In this document: positions 52,939 through 64,000 of the stretch, one piece after another | Layout: every line of letters begins with the position of its first letter | Position numbering within the stretch: the stretch's first letter is position 1 | Assembly (NCBI GenBank): GCA_003254925.1 | Contig: QANZ01014285.1 | Span: 1-64,000 of the forward strand | DNA: 64,000 bases | Source: Chamaecrista fasciculata | Taxonomy: Eukaryota > Streptophyta > Magnoliopsida > Fabales > Fabaceae | Reading direction: 5' to 3' | Notes under the pieces: model-generated | The model's input: the letters and a program-made list of their open reading frames with translations, nothing else | The model's database searches: none | What the model was told of the DNA's origin: nothing | Position numbers and translations under genes: made by a program

Positions 52939-54220
52939 GGAAGAAAACAGAGGACAAGGTATGAAGGGTACCAGACAAAAAGCCTCACTATCGAGAAGGA
53001 ATTAAAAGATGGAACTTTGGTAATGAAGCAGGAATATTTTGCTTTTTCATATAAAGAAATATATTGGTATTAACTTATTATGCTTCTGGGTCACGCATAA
53101 CAATGGAGGGCAGGCAAAGCAGGAATGTCAGTCACTCTTGCTCCAACTCCAACACTATCCACTAAGTAGAAAAGGAAAACCCTGTGAGATCTCAAACCTA
53201 CAAGTTCAGTTTATTAGTTACACACAAACGAAGAAAAGAACGAATGGGTTGTTTTGAGTGGCTCTTTTTTCACTTTTTATGAAAGTCAAAAACACAAAAC
53301 CTCCTCTGCTTTCTGTAAGTGAATGAGAACAGAAGCACAAGCGGGACAACTATGCATTGACAAAGCAAGCAGAGAATAAAGGTAATGCGAAAGGCGAATT
53401 AAAACAAAAGGAAAAAAGAAAATGGAGCAAGAAAGAAATGAAAGAGGATGTTTATTAATTTCTTTTCTTTTTTTTAGTAGAAGCTATTTGTGGTGTTGTG
53501 GGTGCTCTGTTTTCTCTCTCTCTTGCTCGCTTTTTATAATCTGTTTTCCTCCTTTCCAACGCCTCAATACGTCTCCATGCTGTCACCCGTATTATTATTG
53601 TTGTTATGGTTACGATGATGAATTAATTTCGAGTTGAAACCATTGAATTTACAAAAATGTACTCCAACGTAACATGAAAAAGAAAATTACTTCATGATAA
53701 TTGATAGGGGTGGGCAAATCTTTTTCTATTCTGCTAAGCGCTAAAAGCCAACAGTATCATAATGTTATTGTCTGAGTTACTGAGTATCTGAGTTTGTATT
53801 TGTTTTGCTATATAATTAGTGAGATCCAACAATGTCTTCAAAGTTCTAGTTGACAAAATAAAAAGTAGTGGAGAAATACATTAAAGGATTTTGCGCTTGT
53901 TTGTGTATCGACTATCGAGTATTAGGTATGTGTACTTGTGTAGTAGCATTACGAGAAATAATTCATTATCACAGTCAAACTTAAAACGAGAAATATACTA
54001 TATTCATTAACTTAGGATTAATCATGAAATTTAATAAGAACAATACAGAATTTTTAAAAAAATACTGAGAATCAAAACATAACAAATAAATATCAAGAAC
54101 CAAAACAAAATTTAAAATAAATATTAGAAATGAAAATGAAATTTTTATCTTAATTTTTAAAAGATAAAAAGTGTCTAGCGTTGTTTTATAAATGATAAAA
54201 TTTTATGAATTTTTATTGAC
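52939..54220. other. CSLA9 promoter region
   Basis: Upstream DNA of CSLA9 (minus strand) with CT-rich tracts near 53510-53525. Only short frames without recognisable content. A TAGGGGTGGGCAAA near 53706 resembles a hAT terminus, but no partner end was found. Confidence 0.55.
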
Positions 54221-54718
54221 AAAAGATCATTTCGTGCCCCTAACGTTTACGGTCATTTTCAGTTATGCCCCTAACGTTTCATTAGTGTCAGTTGTTCCCC
54301 CAAAATGAAACGTTAATTTCAATTATGCCCCCAACTTTGACTCAATGCCGATGTGTTTACTTATGTGTTAATTTTTTTTCCTGAATTGAACATGTGGCAA
54401 GATGACTGGATAAATAAAACATTTCTAATTTATTTTTATCCACCATGGCATTTCCTACGTGGATTTACATTCACTAAATGTCATGGTGGATAAAAAATAA
54501 ATCAGGGATGTTTTATTTATCCAGTCATCTTGCCACATGTTCAATTCAGAAAAAAAAATTGACACATAAATAAAAAAAATTGACACATCAGCATTGAGTC
54601 AAAGTTGAGGGCATAATTGAAACTAACGTTTTACATTGGAGGCACAACTAACACAAATAAAACGTTAAAGGCATAACTGAAAATAACCACAAACATTAGG
54701 GGCACGAAAGAGTCTTTT
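54221..54718. mobile_element. 498 bp foldback MITE
   Basis: Almost the whole element is a single inverted repeat with arms of about 245 bp. The left arm begins AAAAGATCATTTCGTGCCCC and the right end is its complement with few changes. Both arms contain TTATGCCCC, TTTGACTCAATGC and ACATGTGGCAAGATGACTGG. It has no coding capacity. Transcription would give a long hairpin RNA, a likely source of small RNAs. The target duplication is not clear. Confidence 0.85.
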
Positions 54719-54976
54719 ACTATTCTTATTTAGTATGACATCACAATTCAATTGATCAAGTTGTTGAAAACTATATGGTTGGCGCGCAAAGTCCTTTTTG
54801 TGCTACTTATATAATGTAATTAATTACAATGCATATGATCATTATCCAACAGTCACAAATCATTCTAAATCCTCAGTTCCTCACCTAATTCTCCTGCCCT
54901 AGTCAAATTATTTATGAATAGAGTTTTTAACCAATATCATTATTATAGATTATAAATTATAAATTAAAAGTAAACC

Positions 54977-55020
54977 AATGTTTGATTCTGTTTTATAAAA
55001 AAATAATGTTTGATTTTGTT
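54977..55020 (+). mobile_element. micro-insertion with A tail
   Basis: AATGTTTGATTCTGTT (54977-54992) and AATGTTTGATTTTGTT (55005-55020) flank TTATAAAAAAAT. A 16 bp direct repeat with one mismatch around a 12-base A-rich insert. Confidence 0.5.
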
Positions 55021-55138
55021 AATACTCCGGGTCTCTTCTTCCACACCACTAATCCAATACGCTATATATTATATATCTAATACTACTTAAGGTTAGCATT
55101 ATTTTTAAATTTGTGAGTATCTGTCTTGCAAACAAACC

Positions 55139-55183
55139 AAATATTATCTTGTACCAAATAAAGAGAAAAACTAAATATTATCT
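55139..55183 (+). mobile_element. micro-insertion with A-rich tail
   Basis: AAATATTATCT at 55139-55149 and 55173-55183 flanks 23 bases starting TGTACCAAATAAAG and ending in an A run. Same pattern with a different tag. Confidence 0.45.
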
Positions 55184-58100
55184 ATAATTAATTTCAAGAT
55201 TTCATCCGTCTTAAGTTTGATTATTTACTTAGTTTATGAGAAGAGACTGTAGCATTTGCATTTTTCTTGAGAGAAATGGCAAGTGGTAGAGTTTGAATTT
55301 ACTTCAAATTCAATTAACCCATAAGAATATGCAGTCAGCTTTGGTTCTGGTATAAACTTTTGGTGAGAATGAATTAACCTTAGCGCTGTAGTGAAAACGT
55401 TAGTGGGGTAAGATTGAATATAATTAATAATTGTCACATATCTTTCCTAATCTCCACCTAATAATATCCATGCATTAGTCAAAAAATAAACATTTCGCAC
55501 TTAATGGTATTAACAACAATTGCAAAGATCAAATATTCAAACAATGAATCATTTATTTGTTGCCGTTATTCATAATTATTCCTTACCAATTTGCAAGATC
55601 ATTTGAAGCAGCTTTATGTCATATGTCTCTGTCATGTAGACAAGCAAAGCGTAGCTATTCGTAATCGTATATTTCAGCTATTTAAACTTTAATCTCTCTC
55701 ATTACAGCACGAAGAAAAAGCCAAACCAAGAGTTCACTCACCAACTGTTGAATTAATATGAAGCTACGTAGTGTGCTACCTTTTCCTTTTCAAAAGCACA
55801 GCGAGATTATTCCCCTGTCCATTCTCTTATAATAACCTTAATTTTCCTCATTAGCTTTATAAAACAAAATATTATGCAAGTTCTGTATTTTGAGAAAATA
55901 ACATATCCCTCTATCTGTATGTCTTTATAGGACTAGACATTCCACCTTCTTCCACTCATTTTCCTTCATACTTCACTTCTTATACTTCAAATCTAAGGTT
56001 GTCCACAGGTCGTCGTCGTCTTCTTCTTATTCTTCTTCTTCACAGTATTGACTCATATCTTCAGTAAATGTTTAATTGATACCAGTATTACCTTTAACTC
56101 TAAATAATTACATCAGAATTATATATGCACACGGAGGTGTATCAGATTATGTTAGCTAGCTAGCTCAATCAAATAGTTTTTAATTTATTTTATTTTTCAA
56201 TTGAATCTTTCCGTTGACATGGCTTATTACTCTGTTAATATTATCTTAATAAAAAAATCATGCAAGAGGGAAATTAAAGTTTTTACTATCATTCACATGT
56301 AGCTACAGAAAGGTGGGATCCAATTCTAGATTATTGCTCTGTTTTTCTTTGGATTAATTATGAAATTACCCTTTTCACATTCATATTTTTTCGGTTTGTT
56401 TATCATTAGTGTGATAATCATAGTTAATTAGGCATGGGATTTGCCAGGTAATACTCCATTAATTAAATATAGAGATGCTTTGCTAATCACGTTTGCTATG
56501 ATGTGTGTGGCCACACAATTGAATTGACTATTGTGGACCTGCAAGCTTCTCAAATTTAAATGTTGCATCACAAAGTTACTCATCATGTCATTGATTTAAT
56601 TAAAAAAGAATCACTCACAAATCAACCAATGAATTTCTTCTTCAACCAGGAAAACTTTATACTCTTCTTTGAAAACCAATTGTAGCGGGGAATAACATTT
56701 CCTTTTCGTCGCTTCTAGCTGTTTCGTGACCAGAAAATAAAGTTAAACGATAAATAATACTAAAATTCGTGACAAGCTGAAAAAGTTGAGTATTTCAAGC
56801 ACATAGTACAAAAATTAATGTGACATGCCTCTCTATTAGCAAGTGAAGTAATCCTGGCCAGTAAAAAAGGGAGAAAACTAGAAATAGTCAAAACACAGTC
56901 GTTTGAAATTTAAAAAATGCCAGCTGGTTAGGAGCTAGCTAGCTAGCAGCAACATTAGTATTATGACCATAATAATGTCCATTCACATATTTTCCGAGAT
57001 CTGTAGCTGCCCCTTTCTTTTTTGTAGTACGTAGTGTTTAAGAATTGGCATTGAAGAGTTAGTTGGAAGCAGTAAATGAGAGAACAACCACATCGAAAAA
57101 GCTATAACATCTTCATGCGAAGACTGCAGCAGCCGACATGTCGTTTTACCTGACCGTTCAAACTTCAAAGTTGTTGAACAGGATCAAGTTTTGGAGTGTG
57201 AAGTTGAAGAGCGAAGAAGGACATCAAATTAATGGAAAGCTCACCTCAAATTGAACATTGTCGTTCTCGATCAGGAACTAGCACAAACTAAACTCCATAG
57301 ATCTAACTAATCCTCCTTCACAAGGATCCCAAAACAAACCGTAACATCTCACCATTCACCAATATTCAAGCGTATGCCGTATTTAACAGTAATATATAAA
57401 TGAATAATACTACTATTTTTCTTTTTTGTACAAAATAATACTCTTAAAATAGCGTAATTAATTGTAAAATCGTCACAAACTGGGCCTTCTAAGGATCCAA
57501 GACCCTTCGGTCCCATATTCCTAGCTTTCAGCCCTCCACCACTTCAATCATATTCAATATCATTTTATTTTTTTCATCAAAAAATATGTATAGAAGTAGA
57601 AGTATTCATCTGAATCCTATCTGCTACAGGCCCATCTATATTAGAAATCCAACTGCTCCTAGGGCCATTTAGGGCATATGATGGTTTTTCTCAACTCTCT
57701 AGGCAAATAAAGCACAGGCTGGCTAATGGCGCGCTTCAAGTGTTTACTATCCAAAAAAGAAAAAATCTACCAAGTGTCAGAACTCAGACATACTTATTAA
57801 AAATGATTATTAAATTTGACCAAGTCTGGAAATCAGTCAAAATCCACACAAACCCAGTCAAAGTTGGGCGAAATCAGTTGCGTAAAATGGTAAAGAGTAA
57901 AGACATCTCTATTTATGTTGTTCTTCTTCTTTTTCCAATTTTATGCGACGAACTCCCAGAAAAAAAATAAAAAACAAAGTTCAACAAAAATAACAAATTA
58001 GAGAAGATAAAACAATAAAACCCCAGCAAAAGGCACGAATTAAACAAAAAGAAAAGCTTTATTTCACACTCGACAGTTTTGACTTGTGAATCTAGATTGA

Positions 58101-58203
58101 CTGACTATTACATTCTCAAAGTGATCGAAAACCCACACAAAAACAAAAGCAGAAATCAAACACAAATACACAATGATAAGTGGGGGTAGTTTGTAGTTTC
58201 TAG

Positions 58204-58641
58204 TTAGGGATGAAACGGGAATGAAGCTCCAATCTCGCAACCCCTTGGTTTTCCTGCCTCCCCAAGCACCAAACCCGCCACGTCACTCTCCTCTCCTTTC
58301 ACAATCTTATCTTCTTCTTCCTCATCCACGTAGTTAGGGTCTTTCTCGTCGATCGCCGCCGGCACCGCCTCCAGCTCATACTCCGATATGTCCCTGGGTC
58401 CTTCCCACGTGTACTTCCCGCCGTGCCCGGACTTCGCCGGCGGCCTCCCAATTCCGATGCCGTCGGCTGGGTGGCGCTCCAACCGCTGCACGCCTTTGTC
58501 GATCAGCTTCTTCTCTACGTATTTCACCGTATCAACGTTGTGAGTGTTCAGCTCTGTTTTCTCCACCCTTTTCTTCCCTTCTTCGTCGCGGTGAGCCGCT
58601 CTTATCGTCACCGTCTCTTGTTTCTCGTCTATCGGTTTCAT
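58204..58641 (-). CDS. small hydrophilic plant protein, unknown function
   Basis: A single exon of 145 residues with no signal peptide or membrane segment. It is rich in Glu, Lys, Asp and Gly. Visible features are a basic/acidic N-terminal half (TVTIRAAHRDEEGKKRVEK), a central Gly/Pro stretch (RHPADGIGIGRPPAKSGHGG followed by KYTWEGP) and an acidic run DEEEEDK at about 109-115. The composition suggests a largely disordered, hydrophilic protein. It loosely resembles small plant proteins annotated as seed maturation or LEA-like, a weak comparison from memory. Its upstream region has a good TATA box and a perfect ABRE/G-box, which fits expression in seeds or under abscisic acid. Coding potential is supported by the long frame and correct promoter spacing. 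Confidence 0.75.
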   Translation of the reverse strand: MKPIDEKQETVTIRAAHRDEEGKKRVEKTELNTHNVDTVKYVEKKLIDKGVQRLERHPADGIGIGRPPAKSGHGGKYTWEGPRDISEYELEAVPAAIDEKDPNYVDEEEEDKIVKGEESDVAGLVLGEAGKPRGCEIGASFPFHP

Positions 58642-58701
58642 CTCTCCGATTTCCTCTTCCTTCTTTCTAAATCATCAATAAAATCCTAGTGTCCTTGGGG
58701 G

Positions 58702-58708
58702 TTTTATA
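58702..58708 (-). promoter_or_regulatory. TATA box of the hydrophilic protein gene
   Basis: TATAAAA on the minus strand lies about 60 bp upstream of the ATG at 58641. Confidence 0.7.
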
Positions 58709-58763
58709 CTCTACACTAATCACAATATCAATATACCAGAAGGTGCTGGAAGAATCAAGGTTC

Positions 58764-58772
58764 GCCACGTGT
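58764..58772 (-). promoter_or_regulatory. ABRE/G-box
   Basis: ACACGTGGC on the minus strand, about 56 bp upstream of the TATA box. This is the classical strong abscisic acid response element bound by ABF/ABI5 bZIP factors, with the palindromic core CACGTG. Confidence 0.7.
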
Positions 58773-59636
58773 TTGTACTTTTGTTAATCGCACCGAGTCC
58801 AGTCCATCACCTTTATCTTGTAAATCGGTGTTATTTCACTCCTCTCTCTATCTTTGTTATAACTTCATACGAGCTCTGTTGTCTGTGCAAGTATGAATTG
58901 TTTTTTCATGTAACTAATCGTTTTTTTATTCCTTCGATTCTTCTACTAGCTACGTGAACTCTTGCGAATCTTCTACGCCATTCTAGTCTTATTCTGGCTG
59001 ACTCAATCCACTTCAAAACTCCAAAATTGTGGAATTTTGCGATGCTTTTTTGTGGAGTATTCTAGTATGCTAAATACACTTAATACTCTTGATTACTTAA
59101 CCATTACGATCATCAGAGTGCTTAAACTAATCATTGAAATTTTAGATTTGTTCTAATGTTTTTGAAATTCCCCTGCACTCACTTTAACTTAACCTTGCCT
59201 ATACCAAATTAGAAAAATATAGTCTTGGATCGATCGGGATTCTTATCGATCCCACCATCCACTTACCATATTCCAAGAAAAAAGGAAAAAATAATAAAAA
59301 ACTTTTTTAAGTGTTCAACAGAAACTCTAAGAAATAACTAATAAAAATTAAAAAAAATGAAAATAAAATAAAAACAAAGAAAAGTAATAGCCATCCTTTC
59401 TAATTTTCTGCAATATCTGATATAAGTCAGTGTCCATTAAGTGATATAATCAGGTTGTCATGACAAAGATTCAGTGTTAGTTTCATTCTAGTTATCATCA
59501 TGTCAGCCCCCGGATCACCTGAAAGCAGAACCAGAAACCACAAGAGTTAAAAAAAATGATGGAATCTTTGGAAGAATATTGACATGAACAACAAACATAA
59601 CAGAACTCGATAGCAACAGTAGCTTACCTTAAACTT
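58773..59636. other. spacer, AHL 3' flank on the right
   Basis: No coding feature. The right part is the AHL 3' untranslated region. An AAG|GTAAGC at about 59627 and a TTTCAG|GTG at about 59523 on the minus strand suggest a 3' untranslated intron of roughly 100 bp. Confidence 0.5.
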
Positions 59637-62099
59637 CTATTCCCCAGGCAAAGTTATATTGATGTCTGGGGTTGGCCCCTGATCCGACAATTCTTCAAAT
59701 CCATTCCAATCTGAAGCACTTGGTGTAGTATCAAAGTGCTGTTTGTCACTAGTCATAACGTTGTCTGATTCTCTCTGGCTTGGCTCATGTAGATGCTGGG
59801 ACGTGGGAGTGAAACAAATCTCACCACCATCAAGGTTTGCTTGTGAGATTGGTCTTGCTGCTGTCACTGTATCTGGACCAGACACTGGAGACGCCACTGT
59901 GTTCTCTCGATGTTGCTTCTTTTTCTGTGTCTTGTAACCACACGGCATAAAGCTTCCCACCACAATCTAAAATCACATACTTGCATTGTTAATTAGTTAC
60001 ATGTATAAATTATTCCCACCACAATCTCTTATGAATATATACATCACAAAAGCATATGCTTTATCTACTATTTAGATCAACGATCTTTTCAGTTTCCATT
60101 TTCTCCAAGCATTTTGGTCACGCAACCTAGAGAAAAATTCAGTTAAAGTATGGCATTGTCTTTTCTGTTGTCATTGGCTGATCATAGCATTGGATCAGCT
60201 ATCAGATTTGTTCTCTCAGTGTACAATGTTTTGAGATAGCTTAGGCAAGACATTAATATAAAATCTCACTACAAAGTGATCAGGCAAAGAAGAAAGCATC
60301 ATACTTGGATTGGGCTGGCAGCTACTAATGAACCAGCAACACCACCTCCTATCACACGGCCATCAGGGCCAGCCAGTGAGACACTCAAGCCACCAGTTCG
60401 ACTTTTTATGCCGCCATTATCAGAGAGTGTGTATGACCCAGACAATGATAAAATCTCAAACCGGCCCTGAAAATTTTTAAATCGTTTGAGAATGTTGAAA
60501 ATTAATAACAGTGGTTCATGGCAAGCATCAAAAGACAAGACAACGGAAAAAGAGCAGAAATGGCATATGAAATGTTTCAGATACAGACAACCTAGACAAT
60601 CAACTTATATGGTGGGAGAAAAGCAAAGCTTTGATTATAAATCAGCATCATCGCACTGTATCACCAAATCATTGTGTCCATATCTTATTGTATTTATTGC
60701 AAGTCAAGACATAGAATTATCATCTTGTAAAACTTGTTGTAATACTCAGCTATATATGAATGCATGTCATCCAGCTACATTGATATTTCAGAGTAAACAT
60801 GTCATCCAGCTAAAGGTAGCTAAAACCCAGCTTCTCTTCACTGACAGTAAGCGAGGCAGAAACTTTCACTTGCAACATCGTCCTTGAAGGAATAATGGGG
60901 TTGCATATTTAAAATAATATAGTAATATAGTAATAAAATAAAGAAAAAGGAATAAATTAAAGATCTGAACTTTATAATCATTTATCATGATGAATGGGAA
61001 AACATGTCGGGAATGCAAGCAGGTTTTAAAGAAGCAAGCGGAAAAGTAAAAAAGACATGTATAATACTGAAAGAAGATTATAGATCTGAGAAATCAACAT
61101 GCCTCGTAAGTCAATAAGCCACCAGATGAACCAGGCTGCCGTATAGTGACATTAGATATAGCTCCATTGGCAGAAAGAACACAAACCCCTCTAGGACCTT
61201 TCTGGGCGAATGTCAAGATTTTCCCTGCAACATCCTGCGCATAAATGGCACGAAGCAAGAAAAAAAGTAAGATCTCTATGGCCAAACCACAGGGTACAAC
61301 TCATAATTTTATTTGAAAAACCAATGCACATGTAAAGTGCTTTCCACAATCCACATTACCTCTCCCGTATGAACAGTGACGACATGAGGTGTAAAATCCC
61401 CACCAGCCGTGTTTGCAAACAAACCGCCTTCAAAGATCACAGGAGGAGCATGTGAGATACTGAGATTCAATTCTAGCTCAAAATACTTGCTATATACCAG
61501 TCACACCCCCACTTCCACACCCAAAACAGGAAATTATGTTTTCAAGTCAAGATGAGCCCTAGCTTTATGTTGCATCCATATAAAAATTTCTGGAAGCAAA
61601 CCCTTCAAAGTTTTACAATCCCCAAAAACAAAATTCTGGCAGCATAAACCCCAGAGATGAAGTAGTAATAAGAACATGTTTGGGTGAAATTATAATTACA
61701 AAAACGTTAAAACTGACCTAAGGAAGCAAGAATCTGCCAGTTGCCGGAGCCGGGAGGTCTGCCTCGACCCCTTTTGCCGGAGAAGTTCGACGGTGAAGTT
61801 TGGGAGAGAGAAAACCCTTGTTGCTGCGACGACGGTGCACCCTGAAACGACGTCGTCGTCAGCCTCGGTTTCCCGTCGGAGTCGTATTTTCGAGGCCTCC
61901 CTCTCTTCTTTTTTCCGAACAAATCAAAACTCCCTTGCCCACCACCTGTACTTCCCGGCGATAACATTGTCGCCGGCGGCGCTGCCACATCTCCGATTAC
62001 CGGCGGCGGCATGCTGGACAGGTGAGACAGTGGTTGCGGAGGCGAACCGGAGTCAGAGTTTCCCGGCGAGCCGAAAACGGAGATATCTGCGTGATCCAT
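59637..62099 (-). CDS. AHL: AT-hook motif nuclear-localised protein (AHL, two hooks)
   Basis: Five exons (62099-61718, 61427-61360, 61234-61103, 60466-60305, 59966-59637) encode 357 residues. There are two AT-hooks, GKKKRGRPRKYD at about 62-73 and GKRGRGRPPGSGN at about 108-120. The PPC/DUF296 domain follows at about 133-265 (DFTPHVVTVHTGED, GVCVLSANGAISNVTIRQ, FEILSLSGSY, GGVAGSLVAASPIQIVVGSF). The long polar tail has no recognisable domain. The protein binds AT-rich DNA and matrix attachment regions and forms PPC trimers that recruit other nuclear factors. It belongs to the intron-containing AHL clade (AHL1-14 type). Intron 3 has a GC donor (GAG|GCATGT). No GT alternative keeps the frame and the conserved LTYEGRFEIL junction. 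Confidence 0.95.
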
Positions 62100-64000
62100 G
62101 AAAGGAGAGAAATGGAAAGAGGAGGTATAAAGAAGAAAGAAGTGGGTGGGTTGGGATTTCCGGAAGTGGAATGGAAGAAGGTGAATAGTGGAAGTTTGAA
62201 CCGGAAAGGCACTGCAAATGGCGCCACAAGTAGAAGAAGTAGAATTAGGAGACTCTTTTATTTATTTATTTATTTATTATTTATTTTTCTTGGGAGGGAG
62301 ATATTATGAATGAATACACACTCTCTTTCTTTCTCTCTCTCCATTAATGGAGGAAAATGAGACTGCGAAACTGCTATTTTCATGTCTGGACTCCACTGTG
62401 CATTTATTTATGGTCAAATAGTCTTTTTGTCCTTATAATATGAGATTAATTTCATTTTGATCCTATTTTTTGTTATGTTTTTGTTTTTAAATTTTCATAT
62501 TTATTTGTTTAAAAAAAGATATCAATTAACTTATTATAACACATAAAAAAAATTATTTTTTTCAACTGTATATATTTAAAATAACATAAATCAGATAAAA
62601 TTATATTTTAAAATAAAATTAAAACTCACTATTTGAGGATCAAAATTACTATTTCACATTTTCAACTTTATTTATTCATTTTCAAAAATAATATCTTGAT
62701 AATTAAAACTACGTCTCTTTACCGTTTTCTGTACTCGCAATCGCATGAACATAATCAATACTCATTCTTTTATCAAAAAATAAAAAATCACTCATTCGCT
62801 TGAGAAGCTGAAAGCTAGGAGTATTGTGTTTTAGTACCTAAATTACACCCTATAATTGGACAAAGCGTTCAACGGGATCAATAAAATCAAAACTCCTTTA
62901 TTTTACATTGAACTTTTTTTCTTGCACTGTGTAAAATAAATAATGTTTTGTTAACAATAATTTCAACATATTATTTCAGAAAAAAAAAAAAGTCAACATA
63001 ATGACCCTGTACAAGCATTCTTTCCTATTAATAAAACTACTTTGATTTTATAAAATTTTATGGACTATGAGTATATTACATCTATTTTTTTATCGAAATT
63101 AGTTAAGTTAGTTGACGTTATAACATATAATGGGACCTATTTGAGAAATATGTTATTTTCATTCAATACATTATTGTCTTAGTATTCATATTGTTTTATA
63201 TAATTTTGAGATTTCTTTTTATGGATAGACTCTCAAATCATATATGTACTATTATATATGTTTTTTAATTTTTAAAAATTTATATTTTTAGACATGTTAC
63301 AAATATATATAGTTCACTAACTTTTATAATGATCACGACCACATTCTTCGTTGAGGTGCTGTATATATACATATTAGTGAACTAAATCTTTGTATAAACA
63401 CATAAATTAGATAATATAATTTAAATCTATAAAATTAAACCCAAAATGAGATAAAATTGGCTAAGTAGACGCCATAATTATGTAAAATGTTTACTAGAGA
63501 AGACAACAAAACAACATGAAATTTAATGGATAGTTTAAGAAAAAACGGATATTCTTGTTAGCATAATAAAAAGTATCTCGCTTTTATTAAAAATAGAGTA
63601 AAAAAGAGTAAGATTGGGTGGAGGGCATTTCAGTAAAGTAATATTTAAGGCAGCTATCTTTGATTAAAAAAAGAACAAAAGTATTAATGTAGCTTATGAA
63701 TTGTTGAAAACGAAACGAGCTGGCATTATAAAATTGCAGTCAAACTGGCGGTGTTCTGTTAAAGCCACAAATTAATGGTTTTCTTTCTATTTTTTTTTCT
63801 ATGTGAGCTTGAAAAAGAAATAAAAGGTTCAAGTCCCTATCTTACGTTTCCGAAATTAATTGGATTCTGAATTCTATTTTGTCATCAATACTATTATTTT
63901 TTATTTGAAGAAAAAGTCAGTGATCCGAGCACCAACAGATTTTGATACATTAACACCCTCAACGATTTCAATTAATGTCAGGCAATTCTATTAAGTTGTG
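62100..64000. other. AHL promoter side and AT-rich intergenic end
   Basis: Leader and promoter of the AHL gene with a TTTA microsatellite (62258-62284) and a CT-rich tract (62320-62340). Beyond 62400 the DNA is very AT-rich, with two weak direct-repeat-bounded A-rich inserts (62760-62797, 62963-63000). No gene recognised. Confidence 0.6.
62963..63000 (+). mobile_element. micro-insertion with TTTCAG tag and A tail (tentative)
   Basis: TCAACATA at 62963-62970 and 62993-63000 flanks TTATTTCAG, an A12 run and G. The TTTCAG tag is like the end of the 32916-33338 insertion without GGC. The direct repeat is only 8 bp. Confidence 0.4.

Larger units (their letters stand above)
54719..58203. other. 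3.5 kb intergenic region
   Basis: AT-rich with no confident gene. It contains three small direct-repeat-bounded insertions (54977-55020, 55139-55183, 57403-57442) and a CTT/TCG-rich stretch near 56010-56040. I checked for common plant microRNA sequences by eye and found none. Confidence 0.55.

Noticed and set aside
56010..57240. Possible microRNA precursors (GCTAGC-rich palindromes, small GTTCAA/TTGAAC hairpin)
   Set aside because: Stems are too short or imperfect, and none matches a conserved plant microRNA that I know.
57403..57442. AATAATACT repeated around a T-rich 22-mer as a firm mobile element
   Set aside because: The repeat is only 9 bp and AT-rich, so chance is hard to exclude. It is mentioned only as part of a group.

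Overview
This is a 64 kb piece of a nuclear plant genome. It is AT-rich and almost certainly a eudicot, probably a rosid. The evidence is GT-AG split genes with plant-only products (phytosulfokine, CTR1, HsfA3, an AHL protein, a cellulose synthase-like A), a nuclear class II tRNA-Leu, and several kinds of plant transposable element. I could not fix the species by eye. There are two assembly gaps (11549-11618 and 49542-49564) and two isolated N bases in homopolymers. All exon coordinates were worked out by hand from splice signals, reading-frame phase and family similarity.

Layout, left to right: a three-exon phytosulfokine precursor (+, 2183-2737); a six-exon Pcf11-like cleavage and polyadenylation factor, PCFS4 type (-, 4107-10483); heat stress factor HsfA3 (-, 12620-15050); a 15-exon CTR1 Raf-like kinase of ethylene signalling (-, 16988-23865). 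Next is a 12 kb transposon-rich interval (about 25.1-36.0 kb). It holds a Ty3/gypsy-type LTR fragment, an apparently intact and very young Ty1/copia element inserted in one arm of a foldback element, a 423 bp LINE-like insertion, another foldback and a GC-rich repeated patch. After that come a 17-exon cytosolic enolase (+, 36519-40289), tRNA-Leu(TAA) (-, 41117-41199), the splicing factor U2AF35 (+, 42382-44811), a type II peroxiredoxin-like gene that has lost its catalytic cysteine (+, 45530-46123), and a nine-exon CSLA9-type mannan synthase (-, 46670-52938) carrying a deleted copia element and a LINE remnant in its introns. The right end has a 498 bp foldback element, a small hydrophilic protein gene with an ABRE-type promoter (-, 58204-58641) and an AT-hook/PPC protein (-, 59637-62099).

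The genes are independent single-copy loci and do not form one pathway. The most unusual signals are in the non-coding DNA. First, there is a series of tiny insertions (12-24 bp, oligo-T plus GGCC or GGCCTGA) flanked by 10-14 bp target duplications. Their sequence matches the 3' terminus of the 423 bp LINE-like element, so they look like almost completely 5'-truncated retrotransposition events. Second, two short elements have Helitron-style ends (A|TC...CTAG|T). Other points of note are a peroxiredoxin whose catalytic Cys is replaced by Ser, two GC-AG introns, a very strong G-quadruplex motif, and nested transposons.
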